DNA of 64,000 nt. Origin: Galeruca laticollis. Taxonomy: Eukaryota > Arthropoda > Insecta > Coleoptera > Chrysomelidae. Position numbers and translations under genes: made by a program. Position 1 is the stretch's first letter; the number at the start of each line of letters is the position of its first letter. This document shows positions 32,591 to 43,987 of the stretch, piece by piece. The stretch spans positions 83,201,139 to 83,265,138 of the forward strand of contig OY998180.1 in the NCBI GenBank assembly GCA_963921935.1, written 5' to 3'. The notes beneath the pieces were generated by a model. It saw only the letters and a list, made by a program, of their open reading frames with translations. It had not been told where the DNA came from and did no database searches.

Positions 32591-34870
32591 TTAATTAGAA
32601 ATTGAGATAGCAGCACTATCCAAGTAGTTTGTACAACGATATAGGGCACCAACCATTGGCATTACTTTTTTTTCTATATGGGTGACATGATTATTCCAGC
32701 ATAGGCTTTTGTCGACTATTAATCCCAGATACTTAGCATTATGGACTCTCGTTATTTCTTTGCCTCCTATCTCCAATATAATGTCCTGTAGTTGCATGTT
32801 TTTCTGAGAGAAAGTTATATAAGTAGTCTTTTTTACATTCAGCTGAAGTTTATTTTTTGCCAGCCAACTGTGGTATCTTTCAAGGTCAGAATTTACTATC
32901 GTTTCGAATTGTTTCAGATCTTTACCCTTGTATACAAGTACAGTATCATCTGCAAATTTAAAATATCTACCTATAATGTTAGCAGTTTTCAAAGACAGAA
33001 CATGTATTGTATAAAGTAGTGGTCCAAGAACTGAGCCTTGGGGCACACCTGCTTTGGTGTTTTCAGTTTGGCTTGAACAGCCATCAACTACTGTAACTTG
33101 CTCGTGATCTAGAAGATATGTTTTTATTAATGAGAGAGCATTTCCTCTTATTCCCAATCCTTCAATTTTTGTGAGAATTATTGAGTAATCAACCACATCA
33201 AATGCTTTTCGTAGATACACAAATACGGCAAGAGCGTAGTATTTATCATCTACTGATGAAGCAATGTGGTTAACAAAGTCTATGCTTGCACTCAAGGTGC
33301 TACTATTTTCTTGAAATGCGTACTGATATTGGTCAAAGTCAACATATTTTTTTATGTAAGTGATAATACGTTTTTTTCAAAATAACTTCTATGAACTTTG
33401 ATAGAGTAGGAACTACTGAAATAGGTCTATAATTATGTATGATATTATTTGGGCCAGATTTGTGTATGGGTGTTACTTTGCTGACTTAGAGTATATCTGG
33501 GAATATACCTTCTTTGAATAATTCATTTATTAAAATAGGTACAATGTATTCCTTGAGTATTAAAAGATCTTTTGTATTTATGTTATCATGACCAGGTGCT
33601 GCATTTTTATTCAATTCATATAATGCTTCTTGAACTTCTTGGGCATTTGTTTTGTATAGGTGCATTGAATAATTACTGCTGATTTCCTCAAAATTAGCAG
33701 ATGATGCTGATTGTAAGTTTACATTATTTATTATTGATTTACCTGTATTAACAAAATACTGGTTCATTTTTTCAGATACATTTTTGGGATCATCAAGGAT
33801 TTGTCCCTCAATTTCTAGATTAGTGATCTGACTTCTTTGGTTATTGCCTTTAATAAGACTATTGATGAGTTTCCATTGCCTTTTCGGGTTATTACCTGTA
33901 TTGCTCCATTTTTTTCAAAATATTCCTGTTTAAGTTTTTTTGCGTTTATTCTCTACTATATTTTTCTGTTTTTTAAACTCTCTAGCTGCATTCTGATTAC
34001 ATGGGTGTTTTATTTTTTCCATGTATAATTTATCACGTTTTTTTATTAATTCCAAAAATTTCCTTGCAATCCAATCCTTCTTTATATTTTATTTCATATT
34101 GAGTTGTTGAACGTTTTTTACAGTCTTGTATGACTGATGATAGTTTTTCAAAGCTTTTTATTTCGTGGCTGGAAGTCATTTTGAACTTAGTATGGTCCGT
34201 TTGTGAGATACCTTTTTGTTGGTCTGTGGAGATTTAGTATTAGTATTAAGTTGTATAATTTAAGATTTTATGATCATTTATGTGATTAAGGATAGTTATG
34301 TAGCATTCTATATTTTTATTTGTCAAGACGTGATCTAGGATAGATTTGTAGTTTGCTGTTGATCGAGTTGCATAATTTTCTTCAATCACATTAAAAATCT
34401 TAAATCCATTAAGTGCTACTGTATTTACATAAGTATCAAACTCGGGAGAACTACTTTTGAGCAGATCAACATTTATATCTCCTATTAATATTGTTTTTGT
34501 TTTACATGTATTCAGGATATTAGGTGGTCTGTATATTCCGATTATTTTAATTTAATTATCCAAGAGTTTAATACTTACAAGATTGTATATTATCACTACT
34601 GACTTCAATAATGCTGAATTTAAATGTGTTTTTAACAAAAATTGTGCATCCTCCTCCTCGAGTATCTCTACATGGGTGAACTCCTTTGTAGCCATTTATT
34701 ACAAATAGGTCTGTTTCATTTGCAAAATACCTTTTCAGACTATTCTTGCAGCACTTGCAGCAGTTTTTTAAGTCCTCCTCTCGTGTGATTTTGATCACTT
34801 TGCTACTTTCGTCTTTGCGGATGAAGATGTTTTTGACATTTTTGTATTATATAATTTTATATAAGAAGCA
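32591..34870 (-). pseudogene. LINE ORF2: endonuclease and reverse transcriptase, broken
   Basis: An endonuclease remnant (34568-34798) has GGGCTIFVKN. Next comes a partially open connection region (33486-33767: NAAPGHDNI, the RT entry KxxGxD-like block). The RT core (32591-33295) has YLRKAFDVVDYSIIL, GVPQGSVLGPLLY and the catalytic FADDTVLVYKG. Stops and frameshifts at 33300-33480 and 33770-34560 break it. The end follows the RT closely and lacks the usual C-terminal domain. Confidence 0.85.
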
Positions 34871-35194
34871 TCCTGAAAAATAAAATATAGAAAAATAAAA
34901 GAAACTACACAACTAATAAATCGAAATGATAACCCTCAGATGCTTTAACATTTTCATAGCTCTCTCCTTTTCCTCTACAAATTTTCAAACATACATGACT
35001 TATTTATTTTAATTTTATTATAATTGATAAACAATTGCCAAACGTCCTGTACTGTTATTTTATATTTCTAAATAAGTAGCAAAACAGTTTTGTCTTATCA
35101 GTGTTAATGAGCAAAAAAGAAAATAACAAAATTCACAGAATGTTCAACTAGTTACAATCAATTTCTTTAATTAAAGCTGTCCATACACTTGTAA

Positions 35195-35857
35195 TCAGAT
35201 TTCATTTTCGTTTTGTATTTTCTTTATTACGTTATTGACTTTTGCAAAAATGGTTCCAGCCCTACTCCAAACGTCTTTATTACCATACTTATTCTTAGCC
35301 TTCTTCAACAAGTTATATTGTTTGACTGATAGATATTCATTAACAAATATCTTAGATTGTTTTAACGCACTTTTAGCTTTCAAAATTTCATTCCTTTTCA
35401 AAAAGGAGACAAATTCCACTAGTACAGTCCTTGGCCTAGGATTATTCTTATTGACCTTTCCCATTCTATATATATTCGAAATGTCGGCAATTGAACATAC
35501 CACCTTCATAGTGTGCCCTATTAAATTAGTAATAATTTGGACCAGGTTTTCATCCTCATTCTCACTTATTCCATCGAAACGTAGCACTTTTCTTCTGTTA
35601 TAAGTCTCAAGTTCCTCCTGTTCGACATGTAATAGACTTATTTCCTTTTCGTTCGTATTTACAGAGTTCCTTAGTTCATCCATTTTACTACTCATATCAT
35701 TCATTGTAGATTCAAGTTTATTAAATTTTTTCTCAAGCTTTTCATCTAATTTATTGACAAATTTTTGACATACCTTAGTAATAAGCTGTTCTAATGCCGT
35801 CTCATCCAGGCCTATTCCAGATTGGCTACTGCTTCTTGTGTTTTTTATATTTGCCAT
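35195..35857 (-). CDS. LINE ORF1 protein (coiled coil plus RRM-like)
   Basis: An intact frame from ATG 35857. An N-terminal coiled coil (KLDEKLEKKFNKLESTMNDM… to about residue 85) precedes the conserved YNRRKVLRFDGISENEDE block. An RRM-like/C-terminal nucleic-acid-binding part follows. This is the L1-ORF1-like chaperone (transposase_22 type) used by several insect non-LTR clades. It is the only open gene of this element. Confidence 0.75.
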   Translation of the reverse strand: MANIKNTRSSSQSGIGLDETALEQLITKVCQKFVNKLDEKLEKKFNKLESTMNDMSSKMDELRNSVNTNEKEISLLHVEQEELETYNRRKVLRFDGISENEDENLVQIITNLIGHTMKVVCSIADISNIYRMGKVNKNNPRPRTVLVEFVSFLKRNEILKAKSALKQSKIFVNEYLSVKQYNLLKKAKNKYGNKDVWSRAGTIFAKVNNVIKKIQNENEI

Positions 35858-36080
35858 TATGAACACTTATTAATAATGATTATAGAAATTACGTGTATGG
35901 CCCACTATACCTGCATCAATCAATTATTTTTAAATATAACTATTTTATTCAATTTCCTATTTTCACAAGTTGCAGTAGTCACTTTTTATGTATCTTCCAG
36001 CTACTTTGATACACATTCACTGAACATTTACCACCGATTCATTTAATTTTACCAGGAGCTCTCACAAACGTGTCTACTCA

Positions 36081-37745
36081 GTCACCACCATATTGTATAT
36101 GGTTCGATATAAAAAGAAACAGAGGATTTGGATTTATTTTATTAACTTAAATTATTATAATTTTTAAATATTATATTATTAATGTACTTACATGGAAATT
36201 CTGATATTTCTAAAAAGTATTTGATGCTAAAAACTCTCCCTGCATAGATTTTACGCAAATTGGCACTATTTGCCTTAGTAAATCCCTGTTCCATAACTCA
36301 TTACATTATTTCACTTTCTATTTAATATTCGGTATTAACCAAACTGAATCCTAAATTAAATCACAAAGAACTAGTGGTTTCTTTACTTTTATTTGATTAA
36401 TTAAAAGTGGCGTAATTCGCTCTGATTGGTGTTCAACATATCATGGCAGATGCCCGTATTTTGTAGTTTTTTTTCAATCAAAATAATTATCAATCTCGCT
36501 CTTAATAAAAAAAGAATTGCTTGTTTCGTATTCCATGACTCAAGTTTCATTAAATAAATACATACTTTCAATGATTTTCAATTACTGTCATCATGCCTAT
36601 TGTATACATTAATAAATATTTGGTTCACCAGAATGATCTATCCCTTTGAGCTCGTGAAAAGATGCTAAAGCAAGAAAATGGCTTGATACATAAGAACATG
36701 GTTTGTTAGATATCTCTGGAATTTAAAGAAACGGAACTAGTTTACGGCCAATTTAAAGTTTATAATTTCGTAAGTAGTTTTGAAGATTGGGCTTAATAAA
36801 AAAGGGGCGCCTAAATATATTTCCATGAGAACCCCCAGAAATAATGCATATATAATATGAATGATGAAATAGTGGTGTTTTATGGATGATTCATTCTCTA
36901 TAAATATATTGTAGATATATCCCGATCTTAATTTGATTTTATTAAAATATCCTGTAGTGTCAAACAGTAATGCGTTATTAATTTCATCAGAAGTTTTATC
37001 TACATATCAGTTTATATTATTTTTATGAGAGTTACCTGTTAATACTTTACTTTAAGCAATACTCCATAATTAGACCGATCTTTTAAGTTTTGTTTATATA
37101 AGTTTTGAACGAATCTGTAAAATGAGTAATTTGTAAGCCAGACTTTGTGCTTTCTAGGGAACAGAAATAAAATTAATTATATTTGCACAATATTTTTTGT
37201 ATAACTTTTGAATGGGATCGCATTTAACTGAAATATAAAAGTTTGAACTCAATTTCGAAACACTTTTGTTCCCTTGGAAGTATCAGTTTTTTGGTTTCAA
37301 TAATCCTTGGTCCGAATATTTTGTCTTCTCATGTATTGGATATCCTACATTGATGTGATATGCAGGAAATCTAAGAAACAAAAATTTCTCAATGCACCGA
37401 GCGATTCTAAAATTTTTCTGGAACTCAATGTATTTTTTTTACATCTTATACATTTTGTACTTTCTCCTAACATATATTACTACTACTTATCAAATATTGC
37501 GGTCTCCAAGTATGCATGAATATTTTGACTTCTGTAGTTACCGTCATAATACATGCAGTCACTGAAAAATTTTACTGTACTAATTAAGGTCCTGGGATAC
37601 CAGACGAAACTGTCAAATATTGTTCCAGCATTTATTTTATTTCTGCTTTAACTGTATCGATGCAAAACACTACATTTAGTTTAGTTATCAATTCAAAGAA
37701 TAGGAATTTACCTAATTTATTGTATTTATTTTTCTTTCCTAATCT
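36081..37745. other. Intergenic, nothing recognised
   Basis: AT-rich and without supported coding. It contains a 21-base sequence (36584-36604, CTGTCATCATGCCTATTGTA preceded by A) shared with 12484-12504, so part of it is a dispersed repeat. Confidence 0.45.
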
Positions 37746-38200
37746 AGGAACTTGATGCCAAAAATTCGGTAGCGAATAGAAGAGCTCAAAATAATGCCTG
37801 AAGTTCAAATAAAATTTTGTCATACGAGTTTTCGTTGCGGCGTTGAAGGTCTTCAAATTCTCTAATTAAAAATTTATGTGTCGACATAATTTTTAAACTC
37901 TACATTCAAACAATATAAGATTTTAGTGATTGATTCTACATCCATATGATTAATTTGACGTTATAAATATATCTATATTACACTCAGAAATCCAGAGGTG
38001 GTTTGAGTCCAGTGGTTAACAATCAGTAATTTTAACAGGAACAACTTGTATAATATCTAAGTTTCAAAAATAAAATTTCCAATCCATTTACTAATGAAAT
38101 CGATAGAATCAACGGTATAGGAGAAATTTTAACTTTTAGGTGTGTGTAGAGAAGCGCCTTCGTCATATTCTGTTGTAACGGATTCTAGATAAAACTGTCA

Positions 38201-38927
38201 TGGAGTTTTTAATATATAGGAGCGCCTGGAAAAAATTCGCTAAGAATTTTCAAATTATTTTTAATAAATGGCTCTTTAATAAATTGATACATCAATAGTG
38301 TACAAATTAAGTCATGAATTCAATTATATTCAAAGATATAGTAACCCATTTAGTGGTTATAGCAGTGTCCAGATCCTACCCACTGGTAGGGTTGGTCTGG
38401 ACATAAATTATAGATGTGACTACTAAATAAGTATTATACTTGAATTAAAATCGTAGCGATAATAAGTAACACAAGAAAGTATTATAGAAAAATATATAAA
38501 AACATCGTTTCTGAGAATTTGAATATGTTTGAAACAGTAAAAAATATTGAATGAAGTTCAAAATTAAAAATATCTTGTTAAATTGACATTTTAACATTTG
38601 TTTTGTTAAATTCATATTATTATCATTAAAAAAGTCTACTGTGTTAAATACATACAATCCAATACAATAATTCATGCCATTATATCTAGAGCTATAGGAT
38701 TTGTCAGTTGCACCACAACTTATGAAATAAAAGATGGAATATTTAAATCTGTTAGAAGCTTCCAGTTTTTTTACAAATTGTTCTATTCTGGCTGCAAACT
38801 ATCTTTCCTACTTTTTACCGTAAACTTTACAAATTAGAAAATCTCAAGATTCTCAAGAGGATTCACAAATTCCTCGTCAACCTCTGGTTAGAATTCGGAG
38901 GATGAGTATTTATAATTCTACTCTTCT
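38201..38927. other. Interior of the inverted-repeat element, nothing recognised
   Basis: AT-rich DNA between the left arm and the pogo-type transposase relic. Short open frames only. Confidence 0.4.
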
Positions 38928-40465
38928 TCAACTTTTTTTAATTTTCTTTTCATCTCTTTGGGGTGTGTCTGTAGCAATTATTGATATCTTTTGCAAAGGA
39001 CATCTGTTAGCCGCAGGGGATTTTCTTTGGGTTGCTTTTGTGTAAGGTAACCATTTCGACGGTGAAACATAACTTTTACCATCACCAGCTTCTTCCTCTT
39101 TGGTGCATATAGCTTTTGGTGACGAATTCGTAACTGATGTAGGTAAAGGTCTATCCATTACATAAGAACATAGAAAATCTTGTGCAGTAAAAATGTTCTT
39201 GTGAAATTGCCATATCCCTGTACATCGAAAACCAGATTTAATGTTACGTGGAGTAGCAGCTCTGTCCCATGCTTTGCAACATATTTCTGGAAGTTCGTAT
39301 GATATGGTTTACCCAGCATGAGAAAACATCCACTCGTCGGCTCCCTGATTGAAAGATCGTTTAAAGGGCCCTAATACCCCTTTATATAAAGGTTGTAAAT
39401 GATTAGATGTGTGATTAGAATTATTATTCCATTTTCTCTACAGCGACTCACCGGTAAGAATCATGATTATCCATCCATCCGGTCTGATGAACAAAGCTTA
39501 AGGCACCATATTCTGCTGGAATATTTTTTTACATTCTATGTGGAACGTACTTTTTTTGGGAAATATCCAGACTGGCGGCAGAGCTGTACCGTTTGCTCCG
39601 ATGATTCCAACTTGTGTTATTAACTGGCCCCTCCCACTAGAGGTAACCTGACCCACTTGGTGCTGCCCGTTTGTTGCAAGTACTTTTTGCACTTTCTGGA
39701 CTGTAGTAACACCAGTTTCATCCAAATTGTAAATGTCCGATACCAGAAACTGTTGTCGTCTTAAAACAGATTCTAACTTGTTCTGAAAGTCGCCTACAGT
39801 GGTTGGATTGAAGCTTGATATACGAGCTGATCTGGTTACTTACGCATATCTTAGAAATAAATTAGGCTGGTGGGATAAAAAATCGATAAACCAATCTCGT
39901 CCAGCCTGATGATTTTTTTCCCAAGCAGGTGGGGTTTTGATTTTTTTTAACAAACTCCTAAGCCAGCTGTCTCGTAGGTTTTGGCATTAAGTCGTGATAC
40001 ATGTTGGAGCAATTTTTAAGGTATTTAGTCATTGCGGACTCCATCTCGTCTGAAAACACTTGTGTTATTACATATCGTGGAGAAAAGGTTACGTTTTCAA
40101 TTCCACTTTCCCTGTTTTTCTTAACAAAAACTGGTAAAGTTGATTTTCGAACATTATGTTGAATTGCACTTTGTGTTACCGACAGTCGAACCAGCAAAAC
40201 ATTTTCTGTTGCATTTTTCATAGGTTTGTTCCAACCTGCACCAGAAACAGTTTCTTACAGTCAGGATTGTGCGCACTAACTCTGGTTGGAACACATTTGA
40301 GTTAGTGCGCAGAATCCTGACTGTAAGAAACTGTTTCTGACGTAGGTTGGAACAAACCTCATATTTTCCACAGGAAAAGATCTGTCTGTTACTTGTCGGT
40401 ACTTTCTGGGTATGTTTCTGAAAAATAATACATAACCGTTGATAAAAGCGGGACCTTGTAGACAT
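38928..40465 (-). pseudogene. Pogo-type (DDE_1) transposase, broken
   Basis: The N-terminal pipsqueak HTH region (about 40010-40440) has KYRQVTDRSFPVENM, then NATENVLLVRLSVTQSAIQH and KSTL. The catalytic start MDETGVTTVQKVQKVLATNG lies at 39640-39725, followed by ALPPVWIFPKK. A Lys/Ser-rich C-terminus (38928-39158) completes it. Stops and frameshifts lie between these pieces, and a 138-bp palindrome (40222-40359) interrupts the N-terminus. It is a fossil. Confidence 0.75.
40222..40359. mobile_element. 138-bp palindromic MITE inside the pogo relic
   Basis: Ends are AGGTTTGTTCCAACCTGC and its complement, and the arms are almost perfect (the centre is TGGTTGGAACACATT). CAT is present on both sides (40219-40221 and 40360-40362). 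It split the pogo N-terminal coding region, so it arrived after that gene. Confidence 0.75.
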
Positions 40466-40972
40466 GTACGAGACGGTCGGGACTGCTGTCCCGACCCTCC
40501 ATCATCAACACATCAAGAAAAAATAATTAGCATCACAAAATGTTTATGAAAACAAACATGAACAACATACCAATATGACTTATAGACATACCTTAAGTTG
40601 TTGCCACAAAACAAATAAGTTAATAACAAGCTGAATTCAAAATATCATTTATATTCTACCACTCAAATGATAGGTCAAACACGTGAAAAATCCGAAAATG
40701 TTTATTAGAGCTAAACGCGAGATCTTATCCGTAAGACGTCCAGATGAGTACTAACTATACTAAAAAGCAATAGTTTTGGCGCAACGCCGACTATGCACGT
40801 ATATTTTGACCGGGAAATTTAAAAATGTTCATACCCTCCCGTAGTTCGTAAAGGTCTGCTTATTACTACTTATTAAATATTCTTTGAAATAGTATTAAAA
40901 CACAATAATACAATTAGGTACATCATAGGAGAATAAATATTAAAACTCCAAAATAATAAGAAAACCTAAAAG
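40466..40972. other. Interior of the inverted-repeat element, nothing coding
   Basis: A perfect 8-bp stem hairpin (GGTCGGGA-CTGCTG-TCCCGACC) lies at 40474-40495, just upstream of the pogo relic. The rest is AT-rich. Confidence 0.4.
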
Positions 40973-41270
40973 TGCTATAATAAATGTTCCACGTGACCAC
41001 CTTGTCCTTTTACGCACTTTCTGAGTCTGCGGAGGATATTTCTCTGAACTTTAACGAGCATTCCCGGATTCTGTCATATAACGTCAAAATGAAACCTTAT
41101 TTTGTCCACCAATTTACTTCCTTGGAGTTGAAAAGACCAAGCTTTTAAGATCCCCAAAATGAATGGTATTGAATTCTGGGCAACGAACTGGCCAACGAAA
41201 TGGACCTCTTCATCCAATCCATTCAAGGATTCATACCGGATTTCCTGGCTCCCAGCCTACTGTCGGCGGA
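40973..41270 (-). pseudogene. ITm-type transposase C-terminal fragment
   Basis: The minus strand encodes QNPGMLVKVQRNILRRLRKC followed by a QGGHVEHLL ending, the C-terminus common to mariner/DD41D-type insect transposases. Upstream sequence is degenerate with a stop. It faces away from the Tc1-type fragment that follows. Confidence 0.55.
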
Positions 41271-41279
41271 AGGTTTAAT

Positions 41280-41930
41280 GAATGTGAATTAAGAAAACCG
41301 AGCAGCTATTACATCAGTTACTGTTGAACATCGGCAAGCAAGATCAATATTTGCACTAAACTGTACTTACCGTAACCTGCAATTTTGGCACAGGGTCATT
41401 TTTACTGATGAAAAGACTTTCCAGTCTACCTATAACGGTCAAATCCGTGTTTATTGTCCAACCAATACTAGGTATACTAGCTCTCTAGCTTATAAACCTT
41501 GACGTTTCTCTGTAAATGTATGGGGTTGGATTAGTATACATGGACCTGGTGTTTGCTGGGGAATAGAGGGAGAATTTAATGCCGACCATTACATAAACGT
41601 TTTAGAACACGTAATGCTCCTTCTATTAAGCAATAGTATCCTAATAATACTTGTATATATCAGCAAGATAATTGTTCAGTCCAAACTGCCCATGTGGTAA
41701 GGAATTGGTTCCAAGCGCTAAACATGGAAGTATTGTCATGGCCTGCGCACGGTCCAGATATAAATCAAATTGAAAACATTTGATGAATAATTGTTAAAAA
41801 ATATATGAAATAAATTGTATGCCACAGAATTCAGATCAATTGTAGGAAACAATCTTAGAGTGCTGGGAAGATGTTGATCCAAATATGATATCTACTATAA
41901 TTTAAAGTATGCCAAATAGACTAAATAAAG
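41280..41930 (+). pseudogene. Tc1-type transposase fragment
   Basis: The first catalytic block VIFTDEKTFQS lies near 41395. VNVWGWISIHGPGVCWGIEG follows near 41515, and then a degraded block in place of QDNxxxH and SPDLNPIEN (TWKYCHGLRTVQI). Several stops. It is a relic. Confidence 0.65.
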
Positions 41931-42800
41931 TTATATTACCAATGATTATATTTGATTTGTAGTTGTCATTATAATTGTTCTTTATACAAATATAGAATGG
42001 AAATAACCGAATAAATGCTTTCGTTTAATTGATGTTGGACGCCAATTATTTCCATTTTTGACAACGTATGGCATTTGATAACCTCCAATCATCCCAGCCT
42101 GTTTTACGCAAATAGGGTGACGTGAGCGTCTCTTTCTAATACCTGTACCCTTTTTTTAATACAACTTTGTATACATTTGTCAGCTGCCTTATTGATAAAA
42201 ACAATTCAATTTTACTTTTTCTTAAGTCACTAGCATAGTCAGACTTTGAACGCTTGAACTACAACGTAATTGTTCTAATGCGTTTTAATACTATCTCAAA
42301 GGATTTTCAATAAGTAGCGACAATTAAATGACAGTTTTCTCCAGAATGTCTGTTTTTACACAATATGGCGAAGGCTCTACAAACACTCGGATTAAAAAAT
42401 TCAAATTTCTCCTAAACCATTAATTTTATCGACATCAGACAAGAGTATGTTTTCATTAGTAATTCGATTGGGAAATGTATATTTGAAATTTAGATATTAT
42501 ACTGGTTGTTCTTGTTGAAATTATGAACTGTTAACCACTGGGCACAAGCCTCCTCTGAATTTCTGTGTGTAATTTAGATTCATTTATAATGTCAAACACA
42601 GCATATGGACGTAATCAATCACACAATTTTTAGAGTGTTCCAATGTACAGTTTAGAAATTATGTCTAAACATAAGTATTTATTTAGAGACTTTAAAGACC
42701 TATAACTATGAAATGAAGGCTCGTACAACAAAAAGTTATTCGAATTTCTAATATTATGACTCCTTCTACTCGCTCCCGAATTTTTGGCATTAAGTTCCTG

Positions 42801-43979
42801 GACACCTTGTATGATGATGATTTGTGTCTTGACTTGTTCAATCAGAACATTCGAACTATATTTTTAATTTATTGTATTTATTTTCTCTTCTATTCAAAGA
42901 TGAATGTTGATTGTTTATTGTATTGATGATTTGTGACTAAGGGTCATGTTCAATCTTAACATTAGAATTCCGTTTTTAACTTATTTATATTTCGACTTTT
43001 TACAAAATACATCTGGAAGCTCTTTTAGTGTTTTGGTGTTGGCAGCACACTGAAGAATTTTGTTTTTGCAAATATAAAACTACTCGAAAGATGAAAGTTC
43101 AAGCAAATATTTTGGATGACTTGAAGGTGTCCCCATCGATAGTTTTCCGTTTTAACTGTATCTTTTTGGTTATCTTGCCAAAACTTTCTGGTCCTTAATG
43201 ATACTTTTGCTTTGTTCGCCATAACTGTTTCCTCCTCCTTACTTATAAATTGACTAACTTGATTTTTTAAATTTAAAGTCTTAGTATTGACAATTCAATT
43301 ACTAATATCCACAATGGGGTTTAAACATAGGTGAAGGATCAGTTATCAGTGTTCCTCAATTAAACTTTATTTGCGATAAACAACATATATTTGTGCCAAC
43401 CAACAGAAATAATTTTTTATACTTAATTTGCTCGCTTTTTAATATAAATTAGCATTAAGTTTCCTACTTTTTACCAACATTTTTATAATTGTATTCTTTT
43501 GATTGTATGTGAGGATGTAGATTGTCTCCATTTTTCCTGTTTTGATTGAACATTATCTTAGTTATACTTTATGTTTTCGCTACAATCGAAAAGTGATTTA
43601 TTTAATAAAATCACCTGTGCAAATGATCAGAGTATTTACATTATTTGTCTTAATTGGTAGATATTTAAATAGACAAATGTTAATTAGTACCTTGTTCATT
43701 TCTTGTAACATATTAGTTATGTAAATATTTTGTAAACTTGAATATATCTGTTATGTTTTGTCTTATACTCATTTGTTACTTCAACGCAAAATCTTCCAAT
43801 TTATAATGTACCTACTTGTTGTTGAATAAAGTTACATACAAACATGAAATCCATGGCAAATATATACCCATATTGTGAAACATTTAAAAAATGACAATTT
43901 GGGATAAACAATTGGTTGAAGTATCTCATTTTCGTTTGGCTAATATAAAAACTTGGGTATTTGGTGCGAGTTTTCTATC
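42801..43979. other. Intergenic, nothing recognised
   Basis: AT-rich. A minus-strand frame at 43025-43222 (MANKAKVSLRTRKFW…) matches nothing I know and lacks supporting context. Confidence 0.4.
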
Positions 43980-43987
43980 CTCTAGAG

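Larger units (their letters stand above)
32531..36080 (-). mobile_element. Jockey/CR1-superfamily LINE, nearly full length
   Basis: ORF1, then an AP endonuclease and reverse transcriptase, all on the minus strand. A T-run at 32531-32539 next to CTTTATT (AATAAAG plus A-tail on the minus strand) marks the 3' end. The 5' end is about 36080. ORF1 is open and ORF2 is broken. Confidence 0.8.
37746..42800. mobile_element. Large inverted-repeat element with nested transposase relics
   Basis: About 450-bp diverged inverted arms: 37746-38200 matches the reverse complement of about 42340-42800. For example, GGAACTTGATGCCAAAAATT on the left matches GGAACTTAATGCCAAAAATT on the minus strand at the right end. 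The right end continues outward as ACAAGGTGTCC; the left seems truncated. Inside are a pogo-type transposase (38928-40460), a palindromic MITE and Tc1/DD41D-type fragments. Which transposase, if any, belonged to these ends cannot be decided. Confidence 0.6.

Noticed and set aside
36584..36604. 21-base match to 12484-12504 as a regulatory element
   Set aside because: More simply explained as part of a dispersed repeat; nothing else around it suggests regulation.
43025..43222. Minus-strand frame beginning MANKAKVSLRTRKFW
   Set aside because: No recognisable family, no neighbours, and no splice support; kept only as a note.
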